DNA of 64,000 nucleotides, from positions 2,294,001-2,358,000 of the forward strand of contig JBMNGC010000001.1 in NCBI GenBank assembly GCA_050949645.1. The letters are read 5' to 3'. Every line of letters begins with the position of its first letter. Position 1 is the stretch's first letter. Position numbers and translations under genes: made by a program. Positions 61,009 to 64,000 of the stretch are shown here, one piece after another. Below the pieces are notes generated by a model, which was given only the letters and a program-made list of their open reading frames with translations, had not been told where the DNA came from and did not search any database. Source of the DNA: RUG369 sp050949645. Lineage in GTDB: Bacteria > Planctomycetota > Planctomycetia > Pirellulales > Thermoguttaceae.

Positions 61009-61995
61009 TCAACGCGAATAAAAGACCTCGACGCGCGCTCCCGTCTTGCGACGCAACGTCTCCGCGTAACGATCCATAACGTCGTTGGGGAGCGGCTTAG
61101 CGCTCGGATCGGAGGGTGGGCGTGCCACCGTATAGAGCTGAACAGACTGGACATAACCGCCGGCCTGCATGATCTCGTCGACCCGTTCGCAATATCGCGC
61201 GAATTGGTCGTCGCTCGGCTCGGCGCCGTGACAAGAGAGGAGCGCGGTCTGAATCTTGACTCGCCAACGTTTCGACGCGAATATGATATTCTTAAGGATC
61301 GAGTCGAATGGAATCGCCGTGCGGTCGATCATCCTGAAATACTCGAGGTCGCCCGCGTCGAGCTTTACCCAAATTTCGCCGTTAGCGTCGTGCATCTCGT
61401 CGAGCGCGTCGACGATCTCCGGACGCATGAGACGCGTCGCATTCGTAATGAGCAGGAGCAGGAGCGATTCGTAACCGAGTCGGCGTCGCGCGTCGACAAG
61501 AAGCGAAACGGCTTCAGGAAACTGCGGCGCCAACGTAGGCTCGCCGTCACCGCTGAAAGCGATATCTCTCAACACGCGACGCTCAGGTTCCGTGTCGGCG
61601 AAACGTCCGACCTTGAAGAGTTCGCCGTTAAGGGTAACGCGCGCGAGTTTTAGAATCTCCGATTCAAGAACGTTCAGATCAAGGCGATTGCGCTCGCAGG
61701 TGATCGGACGACGACGCAAGACGTCGTGTTCGCTCGCGCCGGACGGATCCGCGCGATCGATAGCGGCGTCGATCTCGGCGCGCTTCTCGCCGCGGTTAAC
61801 CTGACAGTACAGACAACGAAAGTTGCAGAGCTTGGTCGGCGAAAGATTCACTCCCAGGGAGACGCCGCGAGAGCGGCGACTCACAACCGGATAGACATAA
61901 CGAAATCCTTCGTACCAGCTCGGATGAGACTGCGTCAGAGCGGCTTTGCATTCATTAGATATCATACAGGATTCTGTCGATAACGGACTAACCAT
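61009..61995 (-). CDS. Radical SAM protein
   Basis: 328 residues. The cluster motif CNFRCLYC (C57, C61, C64) is followed by an insert of about 70 residues, then the SAM-binding FSGDGEPTL and the TNATRL strand. This arrangement is that of a conserved family of uncharacterised Fe-S oxidoreductases (COG0731-like, related to wybutosine enzymes). The ATG overlaps the ftsH stop (TAATG, one base shared), so translation is probably coupled to ftsH. Substrate unknown. Confidence 0.85.
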   Translation of the reverse strand: MVSPLSTESCMISNECKAALTQSHPSWYEGFRYVYPVVSRRSRGVSLGVNLSPTKLCNFRCLYCQVNRGEKRAEIDAAIDRADPSGASEHDVLRRRPITCERNRLDLNVLESEILKLARVTLNGELFKVGRFADTEPERRVLRDIAFSGDGEPTLAPQFPEAVSLLVDARRRLGYESLLLLLITNATRLMRPEIVDALDEMHDANGEIWVKLDAGDLEYFRMIDRTAIPFDSILKNIIFASKRWRVKIQTALLSCHGAEPSDDQFARYCERVDEIMQAGGYVQSVQLYTVARPPSDPSAKPLPNDVMDRYAETLRRKTGARVEVFYSR

Positions 61996-64000
61996 TATTC
62001 CTTATTCTGTTCGTCGGCAACGCCGTTCCGACCGTCCTCCGTGGCGTTTAAATCGACGTTAACGTCGTTCGGATCAGGAAGGTTCCATACAAAGGAATCG
62101 CTCGACATAGAGGAAGACGACGCGCTATTCGAATCATCTTGCGGCGCAGCAACTTCCGTGGCGTTCGACGGCGCCGTTGTTTTGGACTGATTGTCGGCTT
62201 GCTGGTCCTCGGGCTTATCGTTCGGGGCGGGTCCAAGAATCTCTATCAAGCGATCGCGATCGAGTTCCTCTTCAGCGACGAGCGCGTCGACGAGGGCGTC
62301 GAATTCGCGGCGGCGCGACGTGATGAGCTCAAGCGCCATTTTGTCCGCCTCTTGAACGAGGCTCTTGATTTCCGCGTCAATGACTTCCGCGGTCGCGTCG
62401 CTGTAGACGCGCTCGCCTGTCGACATCTCGCGCCCGAGGAACGGATGCGTCTCGGAGTTCGGGTACGCGACGGGTCCGAGCCGTTCGCTCATACCCCACC
62501 GCGCGACCATATCTCGAGCAAGCTCCGTCGCGCGCTGAAGGTCGTTCTCAACTCCGGACGTCGTTTCGCCATAAATGAGTTTTTCTGCCGTGCGACCCGA
62601 CAAGAGGTGGGCAAGTCGCGCCTTCGCTTCCGACGCGTCGTAGCTGAGCCTGTCCGCTTCGGGTAGACTCCACGTTACGCCAAGCGCCTGACCGCGAGGG
62701 ATAATTGAGACCTTATGAACCTTCGAACCGGCCGGTAAAAACCATCCGACGACCGCGTGACCCGATTCATGCACCGCCGTCTTGCGTTTATCCTCCGGCG
62801 TCATAATTTCGTCGCGCTTGAGTCCGAGCGCGATCTTTTCAAACGCGAAGTCAAAGTCGCTCGAGTCGACCGAGTTCTTATTGTTACGCGTCGCCCAAAG
62901 CGTCGCCTCGTTGACGTAGTTGCGAATATCGGCGCCAGTAAACCCGGCGGTCTGCGACGCAAGCTTGTCGACGTCGACGTCGGGGCCGTACGGAATCTTC
63001 TTGAGATAGACCTTAAAAATATCGACGCGACCGCGCATCGAAGGACGCCCGACGGTGATATGCCGGTCAAAACGCCCTGGTCGCATAAGCGCGGGGTCCA
63101 GGACGTCGGGACGGTTCGTCGACGCCATGACCATAACGGAGTCGGTCTGCGTAAAGCCGTCCATTTCGCTCAGGATCTGGTTAAGCGTCTGTTCGCGCTC
63201 GTCCTGACCGCCGCCGACTCCGGCGCCGCGCTGGCGACCCACCGCGTCGATCTCGTCGATAAAGAGTATCGAAGGCGCGTTTTCGCGCGCGGTCGAGAAA
63301 ATGTCGCGCACGCGACTCGCGCCGACCCCGACGAACATCTGGATGAATTCAGAACCGTTGATCGAGTAGAACGGCACGCCCGCCTCGCCCGCTACGGCGC
63401 GCGCTAGCAGCGTTTTGCCCGTGCCGGGGGGGCCAAAGAGCAGCGTCCCGCGAGGAACGCGCGCGCCCATGCGTTCATATTTCTCCGGATTACGGAGGTA
63501 GTCGACGACCTCCAAGAGTTCCGCCTTCACTTGATCCATTCCGGCGACGTCGTCAAAAGTCGCGCGTTTTTCAACGTCGGGATCATATTTCTTAGCAAGG
63601 CTACGCGTCACTCCGTACGTGCCGCCGCCCATGATCTGTTCGCGCGTGCTGCGCATCATCCTGAAGATAAATAGGAAGAAAAACAGCGTGACGCCGATCG
63701 ACAGGAGCGTAATCCACGTTGAGTTGTCGGCGCTCGGAACGGAGGTATAGGACGAGAGTCGATCGCGAAGCCTTTGGTCGAGAGTTCCGTCGGCGTAGGC
63801 AAAGGCGGGGACCTCGCACGTAAAGGTATTGTGGAGCGTCTTACCGAAAGGTTTACCCGACTTTTTCTCGACGATCTGAACGGCGGCGCGTCCGCCGGGT
63901 CGTCCGGCGGAAACTTCTTTGAGTTCCCAACGTTGCGCGACCTGACGCTGAAGTCGAAACTTCGACGCGAAATCGCGCTTGACCGTATCGATCTCCTCGT
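61995..64000 (-). CDS. ftsH: ATP-dependent zinc metalloprotease FtsH (5' end outside window)
   Basis: The frame is open from the right edge, 668 codons seen. Visible parts: the periplasmic segment, a membrane helix (WITLLSIGVTLFFFLFIF, about 63663-63716), AAA+ domain with GPPGTGKT, DEIDAVGRQRG and the RPGRFDR arginine finger, and the zinc protease site HESGHAVVGW with a further acidic ligand near NDLQRAT. It degrades damaged or short-lived membrane and soluble proteins. The C-terminus carries about 90 extra Ser/Asn/Asp-rich residues. It is co-transcribed with the radical SAM gene. Confidence 0.96.
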   Translation of the reverse strand, partial: EEIDTVKRDFASKFRLQRQVAQRWELKEVSAGRPGGRAAVQIVEKKSGKPFGKTLHNTFTCEVPAFAYADGTLDQRLRDRLSSYTSVPSADNSTWITLLSIGVTLFFFLFIFRMMRSTREQIMGGGTYGVTRSLAKKYDPDVEKRATFDDVAGMDQVKAELLEVVDYLRNPEKYERMGARVPRGTLLFGPPGTGKTLLARAVAGEAGVPFYSINGSEFIQMFVGVGASRVRDIFSTARENAPSILFIDEIDAVGRQRGAGVGGGQDEREQTLNQILSEMDGFTQTDSVMVMASTNRPDVLDPALMRPGRFDRHITVGRPSMRGRVDIFKVYLKKIPYGPDVDVDKLASQTAGFTGADIRNYVNEATLWATRNNKNSVDSSDFDFAFEKIALGLKRDEIMTPEDKRKTAVHESGHAVVGWFLPAGSKVHKVSIIPRGQALGVTWSLPEADRLSYDASEAKARLAHLLSGRTAEKLIYGETTSGVENDLQRATELARDMVARWGMSERLGPVAYPNSETHPFLGREMSTGERVYSDATAEVIDAEIKSLVQEADKMALELITSRRREFDALVDALVAEEELDRDRLIEILGPAPNDKPEDQQADNQSKTTAPSNATEVAAPQDDSNSASSSSMSSDSFVWNLPDPNDVNVDLNATEDGRNGVADEQNKE

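Overview
The window looks like a chromosomal segment of a Planctomycetota bacterium, possibly of the Pirellulales or Thermoguttaceae type. This is inferred from the set and style of genes (large TPR and coiled-coil envelope proteins, a long GyrB, two-module ABC-2 permease, FlgM, CsrA, MoxR, split-Soret cytochrome). No marker phylogeny was computed. No rRNA, tRNA, CRISPR array or insertion sequence was recognised. Most of it is ordinary chromosome with short operons, rho-independent terminators and good Shine-Dalgarno sites.

Left edge (1-4.4 kb, minus strand): a five-gene unit encoding a MotA/TolQ/ExbB-type channel, two ExbD/MotB-like single-span coiled-coil proteins, an exported coiled-coil protein and a zinc-ribbon P-loop GTPase that runs off the window. 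It looks like an energised envelope machine linked to a GTPase. The intergenic stretch at 4.4-5.3 kb holds two candidate RNAs, one on each strand, each with a promoter and a terminator.

5.3-31 kb is mostly housekeeping: asd and dapB (diaminopimelate/lysine), accC-accB (fatty acid initiation), prmC-prfA and rpmE (translation), trmB, nadB beside a split-Soret cytochrome, a type-4 uracil-DNA glycosylase, FlgM, an LpoB-like lipoprotein, an FtsQ-like protein, a 32-residue basic protein, a ferredoxin, and a CsrA with a large extra C-terminal domain.

31.5-43.4 kb is the accessory part. A MoxR ATPase is followed by two paralogous ~700-residue proteins of unknown function. Their C-terminal domain resembles the one fused to CsrA 5 kb away (DUF2325-like). 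A TetR-type regulator follows, then an ACP / ketosynthase / dehydratase / acyl-AMP ligase operon whose promoter overlaps a clear inverted repeat. The paralogues arose by a tandem duplication whose junction is still readable: a TetR 5' fragment fused in frame to a MoxR fragment lies between them.

43.4-64 kb returns to core functions: U32 peptidase, TPR protein, gyrB and DciA; miaA; the TIGR03936-rng-rplU group; then a complete phosphorelay of Enzyme I, HPr and four separate EIIA (PtsN-type) proteins with hpf among them and no sugar permease. The window ends with a radical SAM protein coupled to ftsH, which runs off the right edge.
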